From Pseudalkalibacillus hwajinpoensis (GTDB lineage: Bacteria > Bacillota > Bacilli > Bacillales > Guptibacillaceae): 64,000 bases of DNA. The position numbers and the translations under genes are program-made. Below the pieces are notes generated by a model. That model saw nothing but the letters and a program-made list of their open reading frames with translations, was not told the DNA's origin and ran no database searches. Within the stretch, counting starts at the first letter, position 1. Every line of letters begins with the position of its first letter. This document shows positions 44,513-53,597 of this stretch, in pieces. The stretch lies in the NCBI RefSeq assembly GCF_039851965.1, contig NZ_CP156674.1:3906001-3970000 (forward strand). Direction: 5' to 3'.

Positions 44513-44779
44513 ATGTCAGGCTCATTCGAATGAAATGCCTAACAGAACTTCTTTTTTAATCATACTAGCAACGGAAGAACTGAAATGTTAAAGGTAACGG
44601 TCATTTAGGGAACCATATGGTAAAGTATACGAAAGAACTTACAGAATAGTGTTTTTTTTGAGTTTTTGTGGTAGGATATCCGCAACCATTCAATCAAAAT
44701 AGTAAAAATCATTACACGAAGTTTATGCGGTATGATATAGTAGTACGTAAAAGCGTCAAAGGATATTGGAGGAGATAGG
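44513..44779 (+). promoter_or_regulatory. Gene-free region upstream of aroC
   Basis: About 270 AT-rich bases. No cheR or remnant of it is visible. A weak promoter can be proposed: TTACAC (44712-44717), 18 bases, TATAGT (44736-44741). AGGAG lies before the aroC ATG. I see no TRAP-type triplet array or T-box here. Confidence 0.35.
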
Positions 44780-45952
44780 ATGAGATACTTAACAGCAGGA
44801 GAATCACACGGACCACAATTAACAACAATACTTGAAGGGCTTCCGTCAGGGCTTGAATTACTTGCGGAAGATATTAATACAGAGCTTGCGAGACGCCAAT
44901 TGGGCCATGGTCGCGGACGGAGAATGCAAATCGAGAAAGATCAGGTCCAGATTCTAAGCGGTATTCGCCATGCGAAATCGACTGGAGCGCCAATAGCGCT
45001 GGTTGTTGAAAATAAAGACTGGACGCACTGGAAAAATTACATGGGCGCTGAACCTTTAACAGAAGAGCAAGAAAAGAATATGAAGCGCCAGATCTCACGT
45101 CCACGACCGGGACATGCTGATCTGAACGGGGCGATTAAGTATGGTCATCGTGATATGCGAAATGTACTTGAGCGTTCTTCTGCAAGAGAAACAACTGTAC
45201 GTGTTGCGGCTGGTGCTGTAGCAAAGAAATTATTAAAAACGCTAGGTATTCATGTGGCGGGCCATGTTCGTATGATCGGTGGCGTAGAAAGTAGTTATGA
45301 CGGAGGTATGTCTCTTACAGAGATGCAGCGTGTTTCAGAAGAATCGCCGGTTCGAAGCCTTGATGAAGTAGCCGGTCAAAAAATGATGGAAGCGATCGAT
45401 GATGCGAAGAAGAACGGTGACTCAATTGGTGGCATTGTTGAAGTCGTAGTTGAAGGGTTACCTGTTGGTCTTGGTAGTCACGTTCATTACGATCGCAAGC
45501 TGGATTCAAAAATTGCAGGTGCGATCATAAGTATTAATGCATTCAAAGGTGTGGAATTCGGTATTGGATTTGAAGCGGCGAGGAAACCAGGGAGTGAAGT
45601 GCATGATGAAATCGAGTGGTCAAAGGAAAAAGGATACACTCGTAAAACGAACCGCCTCGGTGGATTCGAAGGCGGCATGACAACAGGGATGCCGATCGTT
45701 GTTAAAGGGGTTATGAAGCCAATTCCAACTTTGTATAAGCCCCTTCAAAGCGTAGATATCGATACAAAAGAGCCATTCTCAGCAAGCATTGAGCGATCAG
45801 ACAGCTGTGCTGTGCCTGCCGCAAGCGTTGTTGCAGAGAACGTTGTTGCCTGGGAAGTTGCTGCATCGATTCTTGAGAAATTCGGACATGACCGCATGGA
45901 AGAGATCGCGGAGGCAATGGATCGTTACAAGTCATATAGCCAGGAGTTTTAA
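44780..45952 (+). CDS. aroC: Chorismate synthase
   Basis: 390 residues (aroF in B. subtilis nomenclature). Converts EPSP to chorismate using reduced FMN. Signatures: TAGESHGPQLTTILEGLPSG at residues 5-24, GHGRGRRMQIEKD, RPGHADLNGAIKYGHRDMRNVLERSSARET near 112-141, and GFEGGMTTGMPI near 295. First gene of the aromatic super-operon, two bases from aroB. GGAGGAG upstream of ATG. Confidence 0.96.
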   Translation: MRYLTAGESHGPQLTTILEGLPSGLELLAEDINTELARRQLGHGRGRRMQIEKDQVQILSGIRHAKSTGAPIALVVENKDWTHWKNYMGAEPLTEEQEKNMKRQISRPRPGHADLNGAIKYGHRDMRNVLERSSARETTVRVAAGAVAKKLLKTLGIHVAGHVRMIGGVESSYDGGMSLTEMQRVSEESPVRSLDEVAGQKMMEAIDDAKKNGDSIGGIVEVVVEGLPVGLGSHVHYDRKLDSKIAGAIISINAFKGVEFGIGFEAARKPGSEVHDEIEWSKEKGYTRKTNRLGGFEGGMTTGMPIVVKGVMKPIPTLYKPLQSVDIDTKEPFSASIERSDSCAVPAASVVAENVVAWEVAASILEKFGHDRMEEIAEAMDRYKSYSQEF

Positions 45953-45954
45953 CT

Positions 45955-47022
45955 ATGGAAACAATGACGATTGAAACGAGCGGTGGAAGTTATCCTGTTC
46001 ACATCGGAACGGGCATTCGATCGAAATGGAGAGATCTCATTCATCAGCCGAATTCATATTCTAGCTTTTTTATTATTACGGATGAGGCTGTATCAGAAAC
46101 CTATTTGACTGATGTTAGAGGGGAAACGAACATTCCGACGTTTGTTGTACCTTCAGGAGAAGCGTCAAAGTCTTTTCAGCGTTATTATGAATGCATGACG
46201 GCTTTGCTTGAAGCGGGACTTGATCGAAAGGCCTGTATCATCGCGCTCGGTGGCGGTGTTGTAGGAGATCTCGCAGGTTTTGCCGCTGCTACATATATGA
46301 GAGGCATTGACTTTATTCAGATGCCTACAACTCTACTCGCACATGATTCGAGTGTTGGGGGTAAAACGGGGATCAATCATGAGCTTGGTAAAAATTTAAT
46401 TGGTGCTTTTCATCAGCCGTCAGCAGTGATTTACGATATTGACTGTTTACGTACGCTGCCTGACAGGGAATGGCGGTCAGGATTTAGCGAAGTGATTAAA
46501 CATGCTCTGATTCACGATGAAGACTTTTTAACATGGTTAATAGAGCGTAAAAAGCCTGTGCAGAACTTTTCAGATGATGAACTCCAGTACATGATTAAGG
46601 AAGGAATAAGTGTTAAGGGAGCCATTGTAAAAGAAGATGAACGTGAGTCTGGTGTGAGAGCCTTTTTGAATTTCGGGCATACACTGGGGCATGCGATCGA
46701 AGCAGAGCTCGGCTATGGAAAAGTAACCCACGGGGAAGCTGTAGCAATCGGAATGATCTATGCATTAAAGATGAGTGAAGCATATTTTCATAAAACATTT
46801 CGTATTGATAAATTAAGGGAATGGTTTCTAGAAGTAGGACTTCCTGTAGATGTACCTGAAGAACTTGATGCTCATAAGCTACTTCTTCGAATGAAGAAAG
46901 ACAAAAAAGCTGAAAACAACAGCATGCAATTCGTCCTACTTAAAGAAATTGGAACACCTGTTAAAGTGAGCATTCGAGATAAGGTAGCTCTTAACTTGCT
47001 CGGTGTTGAAAGGAGCTTTTAG
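45955..47022 (+). CDS. aroB: 3-dehydroquinate synthase
   Basis: 355 residues, second step of the shikimate pathway. NAD-binding GGGVVGDLAGFAAATYMRG near residue 98, PTTLLAHDSSVGGKTGINH near 122, and metal ligands in HALIHDE, FGHTLGHAIE (near 240) and HGEAVAIGM. Tight spacing to aroC and aroH. Confidence 0.95.
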   Translation: METMTIETSGGSYPVHIGTGIRSKWRDLIHQPNSYSSFFIITDEAVSETYLTDVRGETNIPTFVVPSGEASKSFQRYYECMTALLEAGLDRKACIIALGGGVVGDLAGFAAATYMRGIDFIQMPTTLLAHDSSVGGKTGINHELGKNLIGAFHQPSAVIYDIDCLRTLPDREWRSGFSEVIKHALIHDEDFLTWLIERKKPVQNFSDDELQYMIKEGISVKGAIVKEDERESGVRAFLNFGHTLGHAIEAELGYGKVTHGEAVAIGMIYALKMSEAYFHKTFRIDKLREWFLEVGLPVDVPEELDAHKLLLRMKKDKKAENNSMQFVLLKEIGTPVKVSIRDKVALNLLGVERSF

Positions 47023-47024
47023 CT

Positions 47025-47387
47025 GTGATCAGAGGGATAAGAGGAGCGACAACCGTTGATGAAAATGAAAAAGACGCCATTATTGATGCAACGACAAAGC
47101 TTCTGCAAGAAACGATTGACCAAAACAAGTTATCAGCGGAAAGTGTAGCTTCAATCCATTTTACGATGACAGAGGACCTGAACGCTGTTTTTCCTGCAGA
47201 AGCAGTGAGGGGCTTTGAAGGATGGACGCATGTTCCACTTATTTGCTCATCAGAAATAGCGGTTCAAGGTTCATTACCGCGTTGCATCAGGATTTTAATG
47301 TTGGTCAATTCAATAGAAGAGCAAGGTGCGATCCAGCACGTTTATTTAGAGAAAGCTGTGTCACTTCGCCCGGACCTTGCTAGTTGA
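47025..47387 (+). CDS. aroH: Chorismate mutase (AroH type)
   Basis: 120 residues; monofunctional trimeric enzyme converting chorismate to prephenate. RGIRGATTVDENEKDAI at the N-terminus and PRCIRILMLVNS near residue 88 carry the active-site arginines. GTG start, AAAGGAGC upstream. It is followed by the trp promoter-leader region. Confidence 0.95.
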   Translation: MIRGIRGATTVDENEKDAIIDATTKLLQETIDQNKLSAESVASIHFTMTEDLNAVFPAEAVRGFEGWTHVPLICSSEIAVQGSLPRCIRILMLVNSIEEQGAIQHVYLEKAVSLRPDLAS

Positions 47388-47412
47388 CAAAAAGGGTTCA
47401 CCATACTAGGAT
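47384..47412 (+). promoter_or_regulatory. trp promoter inside the aroH-trpE gap
   Basis: Consensus TTGACA (47384-47389), overlapping the aroH stop codon, 17 bases, TAGGAT (47407-47412). The transcript would start near 47419, just before the first TRAP triplet. Confidence 0.75.
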
Positions 47413-47423
47413 AGAAATAAGTT

Positions 47424-47495
47424 TAGAGCAGAGGCCAGAGTAATACGAGTTGAAAGAGCTGAGAATAGGATAGTTGAGTTGAGGAGAGCTTAGAG
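47424..47495 (+). promoter_or_regulatory. TRAP-binding triplet array in the trp leader
   Basis: Eleven triplets: GAG at 47431, 47438, 47447, 47456, 47461; TAG at 47466 and 47471; GAG at 47476, 47481, 47486; TAG at 47491 (start positions). The last eight are exactly 5 bases apart, the spacing preferred by TRAP; the first three have spacers of 4, 6 and 6. A further TAG lies at 47424. Tryptophan-loaded TRAP would bind this RNA and favour the terminator that follows. Confidence 0.9.
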
Positions 47496-47510
47496 GGATA
47501 CGTCTATACA

Positions 47511-47537
47511 CCCCCTGAGGTTATTCAGGGGGTTTTT
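47511..47537 (+). terminator. Intrinsic terminator (attenuator) of the trp leader
   Basis: CCCCCTGA (47511-47518)/TCAGGGGG (47525-47532), 8-bp stem, six-base loop, five T. Lying directly after the TRAP triplets, it is the attenuator. Confidence 0.9.
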
Positions 47538-47622
47538 ATATACCCTTTTTCGGTATTGTGATAATTCAGACTTATATGGTCTGCTTTTTGTCATACCACA
47601 TTTTGAATCCTCGTTTACTTAA

Positions 47623-47663
47623 CTTTTCCATTCTCCATTACACTACATGGAGAGGTGAGAAAG
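47623..47663 (+). promoter_or_regulatory. Candidate SD-sequestering hairpin at trpE
   Basis: TCTCCAT (47632-47638) pairs perfectly with ATGGAGA (47647-47653) around an eight-base loop, and weaker pairing continues outward across GAGGTGA, the trpE ribosome binding site. In B. subtilis a similar hairpin blocks trpE translation when TRAP is bound. Confidence 0.5.
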
Positions 47664-49175
47664 TTGACTACAGATTATTCTTCTTTTAAAAAGGATGCCG
47701 CTACATACGGTACGATTCCTTTAATGAAGTCGTATTTCCTTGATACGGCTACACCCATTCAAATTTTTCAAAACATTGGCGAGCGAGCCAGTTTCCTATT
47801 AGAAAGCAGCGATCAGGAATCAAGATGGTCACGGTATTCATTTATAGGGGTCGATCCTGTTTATTCACTTATTGAACAGAAAGGATTATTTTCGGTTACG
47901 GATGTTAACGGCAATAGCATACTAGAGCGTGACGATTTCCAATCAGGTGTTCAGGGGTTATTTGACTATTTAAATCCTAAACTACCGGAAACTGATTTTC
48001 CATTTTACGGAGGGGCTGTCGGTTATATTGGCTATGATGCGGTGAGCGGGTTTGATAAAGTTCCTGAACATCCAGATCGAGATGAAGATATGCCACTTTT
48101 CCATTTTATTGTGTGTGAAAATTTACTAATCTATGATCATCATTTAAAAAGACTTACGGTTTGCCACCATGCGAGGGTTAATGATGGGGCAGATATAAAG
48201 GGGATTTACGACCATTCATTGTCGGTTATGGATGAACTCGTTTCTGTCGCCTCGATGGCAGCAAAGGGGGATGCAATGCATCTTCCGGCAGACTCAGTTG
48301 ATGATGTGGATTTTTCACAAGTGAAATCGAACTACGAAAAAAACCAATTTTTGGAAGATGTCGATAAAATCAAACAGTATATCGAAAATGGGGATGTTTT
48401 CCAGGCTGTCTTATCTCAGCGATTTGAAAAGGACATATCGATAAATGGTCTTGATCTCTACAGGGTTCTTAGGATCATTAATCCTTCTCCTTATATGTTC
48501 TATTTAAAAATGAACAATGTTGAGATTATCGGAAGCTCACCTGAGAAGTTAGTGCAGGTTCAGGACGGCAAGGTTGAAATTGATCCAATCGCAGGAACTA
48601 GAAAGCGGGGCAAAACGGATCAAGAGGATCAAGCGCTAGCGGAAGAGCTTTTAGCCGATGAAAAAGAACGGGCGGAGCACTATATGCTTGTGGATCTTGC
48701 CAGGAATGACGTAGGAAGGGTAGCTCAATACGGCAGTGTTTCTGTACCGCAGCTCATGGACATTGGTCGTTTCTCACATGTGATGCACATTATTTCGAAA
48801 GTTACAGGAATTCTTTCACCTCAGTTTACGAGCCTTGATGCAGTTGTGGCTTCGTTTCCTGCTGGTACCGTTTCTGGTGCGCCTAAAGTAAGAGCGATGC
48901 AAATTCTGAATGAACTTGAACCCACTTCACGTTCCATTTACTCTGGTGCAATTGGCTATATCGGATTTGATGGAAATATTGATTCGTGTATCGCTATTCG
49001 AACAATGGTCATTAAAGGTGGTAAGGCATATGTACAGGCGGGAGCAGGAATTGTTGCTGATTCAGTACCAGAAAGTGAATGGGAAGAAACACGAAATAAG
49101 GCAAGTGCCCTTATTAAAGCGATCCAGGTAGCGGAATCGATTTTTGATCAAAAGGAGGAGCGGTTAAATGTTTAA
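47664..49175 (+). CDS. trpE: Anthranilate synthase component I
   Basis: 503 residues; with a glutamine amidotransferase makes anthranilate from chorismate. The tryptophan feedback motif LLESSD near residue 45 is present, and the catalytic half has IAGTRKRGKTDQEDQAL, DLARNDVGRV, FSHVMHI and AGAGIVADSVPE. Start: a GTG at 47655 lies within the binding site GAGAGGTGA, so TTG 47664 is chosen. There is no trpG in the operon; in Bacillus, PabA of the folate operon serves both pathways. Confidence 0.94.
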   Translation: MTTDYSSFKKDAATYGTIPLMKSYFLDTATPIQIFQNIGERASFLLESSDQESRWSRYSFIGVDPVYSLIEQKGLFSVTDVNGNSILERDDFQSGVQGLFDYLNPKLPETDFPFYGGAVGYIGYDAVSGFDKVPEHPDRDEDMPLFHFIVCENLLIYDHHLKRLTVCHHARVNDGADIKGIYDHSLSVMDELVSVASMAAKGDAMHLPADSVDDVDFSQVKSNYEKNQFLEDVDKIKQYIENGDVFQAVLSQRFEKDISINGLDLYRVLRIINPSPYMFYLKMNNVEIIGSSPEKLVQVQDGKVEIDPIAGTRKRGKTDQEDQALAEELLADEKERAEHYMLVDLARNDVGRVAQYGSVSVPQLMDIGRFSHVMHIISKVTGILSPQFTSLDAVVASFPAGTVSGAPKVRAMQILNELEPTSRSIYSGAIGYIGFDGNIDSCIAIRTMVIKGGKAYVQAGAGIVADSVPESEWEETRNKASALIKAIQVAESIFDQKEERLNV

Positions 49176-50193
49176 AGAACAACTACAGAGAATGATTGAA
49201 GGAAATACATTGTCAGAAGCCATTGCCGAAAAGATGATGAATGTTATTATGGAAGGAAAAGCAGATGATGCCCAGATCGCTAGCTTTCTTACCATTTTAA
49301 AAATGAGAGGAGAAACGGTTGAGGAACTAACAGGATTTGTCCGATCGTTACGAAGCCATGTTGTTCAACTTGATCACGGTGGTCTTCCACTCATTGATAC
49401 ATGTGGAACTGGTGGTGATGGACAATCAACCTTTAACATTTCAACTGCTTCAGCCATTCTTGTTTCAAGTCTTGGAGTGAAAGTAGCAAAACACGGGAAT
49501 CGAGCAGTATCATCTAAAAGCGGTAGTGCTGATGTTCTTGATGAACTTGGCATTCCAACGCAGTCTTCTAGAGAAGAAGCCATCGGAACCTTGAAAGAAA
49601 GAAACATGTGCTTCTTGTTTGCCCCAAATTATCATGTGGCAATGAAGCATGCTGTCAGGGCTCGTAAAGCCATTGGATTTCGGACGGTCTTCAATAGCCT
49701 GGGGCCACTTGCTAATCCAGCAGGTAGCCAGTCACAGCTAATTGGGGTTTATAGTCATGATAACGCGTTAAAAATGGCAGAGGCTTTAAAGCGACTTGGA
49801 ACGGAACGCGCATTACTTGTCACAGGCGGAGAGGGCATGGACGAATGTTCTATTTCAACACACACTGATTTTGTTGAGTTAAAAGAAGGCGAGGTCTCAA
49901 CTTACCGTCGAACCCCAGAGGATGTTGGACTAACATCGTGCGACCAGAATGATTTAAAAGTGGAAACATCGCGGGAGAGCGCCGAGCTCATTCAAAGAAT
50001 ATTTGATGGAAATGGAAATGAAGCAAGTACAGGAATTGTTCTATACAATGCAGGTGCAGCACTCTATCTTGCAGGAGCAAGTGAGTCGATAAAAGATGGC
50101 GTTCGTATGGCAAGAGAATCGATCGCTATTGGAGATGCAAGAAAACAGCTTAATCTTTTAAGTGCACAAAAGGAGTTGAATGTACATGCTTGA
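49168..50193 (+). CDS. trpD: Anthranilate phosphoribosyltransferase
   Basis: 341 residues; adds phosphoribosyl to anthranilate. GTGGDGQSTFNISTASA near residue 79 binds PRPP, with KHGNRAVSSKSGSADVLDELG near 107 and FNSLGPLANPA near 170. Starts 8 bases inside trpE with AAAGGAGGAG upstream. Overlaps trpC by 8 bases. Confidence 0.96.
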   Translation: MFKEQLQRMIEGNTLSEAIAEKMMNVIMEGKADDAQIASFLTILKMRGETVEELTGFVRSLRSHVVQLDHGGLPLIDTCGTGGDGQSTFNISTASAILVSSLGVKVAKHGNRAVSSKSGSADVLDELGIPTQSSREEAIGTLKERNMCFLFAPNYHVAMKHAVRARKAIGFRTVFNSLGPLANPAGSQSQLIGVYSHDNALKMAEALKRLGTERALLVTGGEGMDECSISTHTDFVELKEGEVSTYRRTPEDVGLTSCDQNDLKVETSRESAELIQRIFDGNGNEASTGIVLYNAGAALYLAGASESIKDGVRMARESIAIGDARKQLNLLSAQKELNVHA

Positions 50194-50956
50194 TAGGATA
50201 ATCGAAGTAAAGCACGAAGAAATGGTGCGTTTTAGAATGCCAGAAGATAAACAGTTTTCTAAAGTATCGTTTGTGAACAGCTTACGAAATCCAACACGTG
50301 AAATTGGCCTCATAGCAGAAGTGAAGAAAGCATCGCCATCAAAAGGGATCATTAATAATGACTTTCACCCTGTTGAAGTTGCGAAAGCATATGAAACAGC
50401 CGGGGCTGATGCTATTTCTGTGTTAACTGATGAAACGTTTTTTAAAGGATCAAACGCTTATTTAACAGAAGTTAAGAAGCATGTAGGACTTCCGATATTA
50501 AGAAAAGATTTTATTATTGATAAAAGACAGATTGAAGAGAGCAAACGAATTGGTGCAGATGCTATTTTATTAATCGTAAGGGCTCTCGGTGCTCAGAAAA
50601 CGAAGGAATTCTATGATGTTGCAGTAGAATACAACTTAGAATGTCTCGTTGAAGTTCATTCTGTTGAAGAACTTCAGCAGCTTACGGAATTGTTCACGCC
50701 TGACGTAATAGGAATTAACAATCGCAATCTTGCAACCTTTGAAACATCAACTAAAGAAACGCATGCCTTAAGTCAATACGTGCCCGCTTCCTCAATCATG
50801 ATTAGCGAAAGCGGGATTTCAACTTATGAAGATATCAAGGACGTTAAGCGAGCGGGAGCATCGGCTGTTCTTGTTGGAGAAGCGCTGATGCGTGGTGGTG
50901 CGTATGAAGCAGGAATCAAGCGTCTCTTTGGTGAATCAATCCATGAAAAAGCCTGA
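50186..50956 (+). CDS. trpC: Indole-3-glycerol phosphate synthase
   Basis: 256 residues, TIM barrel. Signatures IAEVKKASPSKG near residue 47, DAISVLTDETFFKGS near 83, LRKDFIIDKRQI near 106, INNRNLATFETS near 180, and SESGISTYEDI near 209. ATG 50186 gives the family N-terminus MLDRIIEVKHEE; an ATG two codons upstream is also possible. Overlaps trpD (8) and trpF (14 bases). Confidence 0.95.
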   Translation: MLDRIIEVKHEEMVRFRMPEDKQFSKVSFVNSLRNPTREIGLIAEVKKASPSKGIINNDFHPVEVAKAYETAGADAISVLTDETFFKGSNAYLTEVKKHVGLPILRKDFIIDKRQIEESKRIGADAILLIVRALGAQKTKEFYDVAVEYNLECLVEVHSVEELQQLTELFTPDVIGINNRNLATFETSTKETHALSQYVPASSIMISESGISTYEDIKDVKRAGASAVLVGEALMRGGAYEAGIKRLFGESIHEKA

Positions 50957-51578
50957 ATTAAAGCTTTGCGGAAATCGGTCGGTTCAGGATTGGGGAACCG
51001 TTCGAATGAGCGGAGCCGATTATGCCGGTTTTATATTTGCTCCCAGTAAACGACGAGTAACAGATGAACAGGTGGCGAACTGGTTAAGTGACTATCCGCC
51101 TGAGTCTATTAAAATCGTCGGTGTCTTTGTAAATCCAGAGTTAGAAGACCTTGCGGAAACTGTGAGCAAAGTACCGCTTGATATACTCCAATTACATGGG
51201 AAAGAAACACCCGTATTCGCAGCAAAAGTAAAACAAATGACAGGAAAACCAATCTGGAAGGTGCTTCACCATGGTGAAGACGCACAGGACGATATGTTGC
51301 TTTTCCGAGGAATAGCCGATGGTTATGTAGTTGATACGAAATTACCCGGACAATGGGGTGGGACAGGGAAACGATTTGATTGGGGGGCAATTCCTGGCTA
51401 TCAGACCGAAGCAAATGAGCAGCATGTTCCACTTTTTATTGCAGGTGGGATAAACCCTGATAATGTGAATGAATTACTTAAATTCCATCCAGATGGTATT
51501 GATGTTTCAAGTGGTATCGAAAGCAGTGAGCAAAAAGACGAATATAAAATCAAGCGAATGAGAGAAAGGCTGGGATAA
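50943..51578 (+). CDS. trpF: Phosphoribosylanthranilate isomerase
   Basis: 211 residues. Catalytic Cys in KLCGNRSVQDW at residues 7-17 and catalytic Asp in YVVDTKLPGQWGGTGKRFDW near 130; phosphate-binding GGINPDNV and DVSSGIES near 178. The usual CGxR/CGN start motif fixes ATG 50943, inside trpC. Confidence 0.94.
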   Translation: MKKPELKLCGNRSVQDWGTVRMSGADYAGFIFAPSKRRVTDEQVANWLSDYPPESIKIVGVFVNPELEDLAETVSKVPLDILQLHGKETPVFAAKVKQMTGKPIWKVLHHGEDAQDDMLLFRGIADGYVVDTKLPGQWGGTGKRFDWGAIPGYQTEANEQHVPLFIAGGINPDNVNELLKFHPDGIDVSSGIESSEQKDEYKIKRMRERLG

Positions 51579-51580
51579 AG

Positions 51581-52768
51581 ATGGCAACAAGTGTACCAGA
51601 TCAGCGCGGAAGATATGGAAGGTATGGTGGGAAGTATGTACCAGAGACCGCAATGTATGCTTTAGAAGAACTTGAGGAATCGCTTGATAAAGCAATGGCA
51701 GATCCTCAATTTATGGCAAACTATCATGAGGAATTAAAGAAATATTCCGGCCGTCCAACCCCAATCACACATGCTGAAAACTTATCGAAACGTCTTGGCG
51801 GGGCGCAAATTCACTTGAAGAGAGAAGATCTTAACCATACAGGTGCACACAAACTCAATAATGCAATTGGACAGGCACTTCTTGCAGTGCGAATGGGTAA
51901 AGAAAAAATTGTTGCTGAAACAGGCGCAGGTCAACATGGGGTGGCAGCCGCAACGGTTGCAGCGCGATTTGGACTTGAGTGCAAAGTATTTATGGGTGAA
52001 GAAGATATTAGACGCCAGGAATTAAACGTCTTCCGTATGAAGCTGCTTGGAGCGGAAGTTGTACCTGTGTCTTCAGGAAGCAAAACGCTTAAAGATGCGA
52101 CAAACGAAGCGATTCGTTACTGGGTATCTAACGTAGAGGACACGTTCTATCTAATTGGTTCCGTCGTTGGTCCACACCCTTATCCGAAAATGGTCCGTGA
52201 TTTTCAGCGCGTTATTGGTGATGAATCACGTGAGCAGCTAACAGACCTGCCTGATAAAGTGATTGCCTGTGTTGGTGGTGGGAGCAACGCTATGGGCATG
52301 TTTTATCCGTTTCTTCAGGATGATGTCACACTAATTGGAGTAGAAGCGGCCGGAAAGGGCATTCATACCGGTGAGCATGCGGCAACGCTATCAGAGGGGC
52401 GTCTTGGCGTAATTCACGGTTCAATCACCTACCTTCTTCAAAGTGACACTGGTCAAATTCAGGAGCCGCACTCCATATCAGCCGGACTTGATTACCCGGG
52501 AATAGGGCCAGAACATGCTTATCTTTCTGAAACCGGTCGGGTTACGTATACGGGCATTACAGACAAAGAAGCTCTTGATGCGCTAAAGGTTCTTTCTGAG
52601 GAAGAAGGAATTATCCCTGCAATTGAAAGTGCTCACGCGCTCTCTGAAGCAATGAAGCAAGCTCCTGAGATGTCAAGTGATGAAGTCATTCTTGTCTGTC
52701 TTTCAGGTAGAGGTGATAAAGATGTTCATACAATTATGGAACATCTTGGAGGTGACGTTGATGAATAA
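51581..52768 (+). CDS. trpB: Tryptophan synthase beta chain
   Basis: 395 residues; joins indole and serine using pyridoxal phosphate. PLP lysine is Lys91 in LNHTGAHKLNNAIGQ; GGGSNAMG near 231 binds the phosphate. Starts two bases after trpF; ends 8 bases into trpA. Confidence 0.97.
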   Translation: MATSVPDQRGRYGRYGGKYVPETAMYALEELEESLDKAMADPQFMANYHEELKKYSGRPTPITHAENLSKRLGGAQIHLKREDLNHTGAHKLNNAIGQALLAVRMGKEKIVAETGAGQHGVAAATVAARFGLECKVFMGEEDIRRQELNVFRMKLLGAEVVPVSSGSKTLKDATNEAIRYWVSNVEDTFYLIGSVVGPHPYPKMVRDFQRVIGDESREQLTDLPDKVIACVGGGSNAMGMFYPFLQDDVTLIGVEAAGKGIHTGEHAATLSEGRLGVIHGSITYLLQSDTGQIQEPHSISAGLDYPGIGPEHAYLSETGRVTYTGITDKEALDALKVLSEEEGIIPAIESAHALSEAMKQAPEMSSDEVILVCLSGRGDKDVHTIMEHLGGDVDE

Positions 52769-53588
52769 ACGTTTTGAGAAGTTTGTAAATGGACGCAGTG
52801 ATTTGTTTATACCGTTTATTGTAGCGGGTGATCCGACTGAAGAAGCAACGATCGAGCTAGCGCTCATGCTCCAGGAGGAAGGAGCTAATGCTCTAGAACT
52901 TGGCATTCCTTATTCTGATCCCCTGGCAGATGGCCCCGTTATTCAGCGGGCATCACTTCGAGCGCTTGAGCATGGGATGAGTCTTGAAAAAGCGATGAAT
53001 CTGGTTCGAAAAATGCGTGATCGTGGGCTTGAAATTCCAGTTGTGATATTTACTTATTATAATCTTTTGTTACAATTAGGAGAAGAACGCTTCTTTGCTT
53101 TAGTGCACAAAAATGACATCGATGGTCTTTTAGTGCCTGATCTTCCTTTCGAGGAGAGTGAAGAATGGAGGAATAGCTGTAAAAGCAATGAAACTGCACT
53201 TATTTCTCTTGTTGCACCAACAACTTCCGATAAGCGGTTGAAAGCCATTGCGAGTGAATCATCAGGATTCCTTTACTGTGTTTCCTCTCTAGGTGTAACA
53301 GGAACGCGTAAGGATTTCCATTCGTCCGTTTTTGATTTTCTAGAACGCGTTAAAGGACATAGTGAAGTGCCGGTGGCTATTGGATTTGGTGTTTCAGCTC
53401 CAGATCAAGTTGAGAAATTAAAAAACTTCTGTGATGGCGTCATAGTTGGGAGTGCGATTATCCGTCAGGTGGAATCGCACATTGAGGCCCTATCAGAGGA
53501 AGCATCCCGGAAAGAGGCAGTAGATCAAATCCGTACGTATGTGCGCGATCTGGTTTCTCCTTATGGGAAAGCGAAAATTCACACGTGA
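52761..53588 (+). CDS. trpA: Tryptophan synthase alpha chain
   Basis: 275 residues, TIM barrel releasing indole into the beta subunit tunnel. Catalytic Glu in ALELGIPYSDPLADGPVIQ near residue 45 and catalytic Asp in the same stretch; VPDLPFEE near 128, GFGVSAPDQ near 210. GGAGGTGACG precedes ATG 52761. Confidence 0.96.
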   Translation: MNKRFEKFVNGRSDLFIPFIVAGDPTEEATIELALMLQEEGANALELGIPYSDPLADGPVIQRASLRALEHGMSLEKAMNLVRKMRDRGLEIPVVIFTYYNLLLQLGEERFFALVHKNDIDGLLVPDLPFEESEEWRNSCKSNETALISLVAPTTSDKRLKAIASESSGFLYCVSSLGVTGTRKDFHSSVFDFLERVKGHSEVPVAIGFGVSAPDQVEKLKNFCDGVIVGSAIIRQVESHIEALSEEASRKEAVDQIRTYVRDLVSPYGKAKIHT

Positions 53589-53597
53589 GGTGCAGGC

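Noticed and set aside
44513..44779. Leader regulation (T-box or TRAP) upstream of aroC
   Set aside because: No triplet array and no T-box sequence visible; only a weak promoter.
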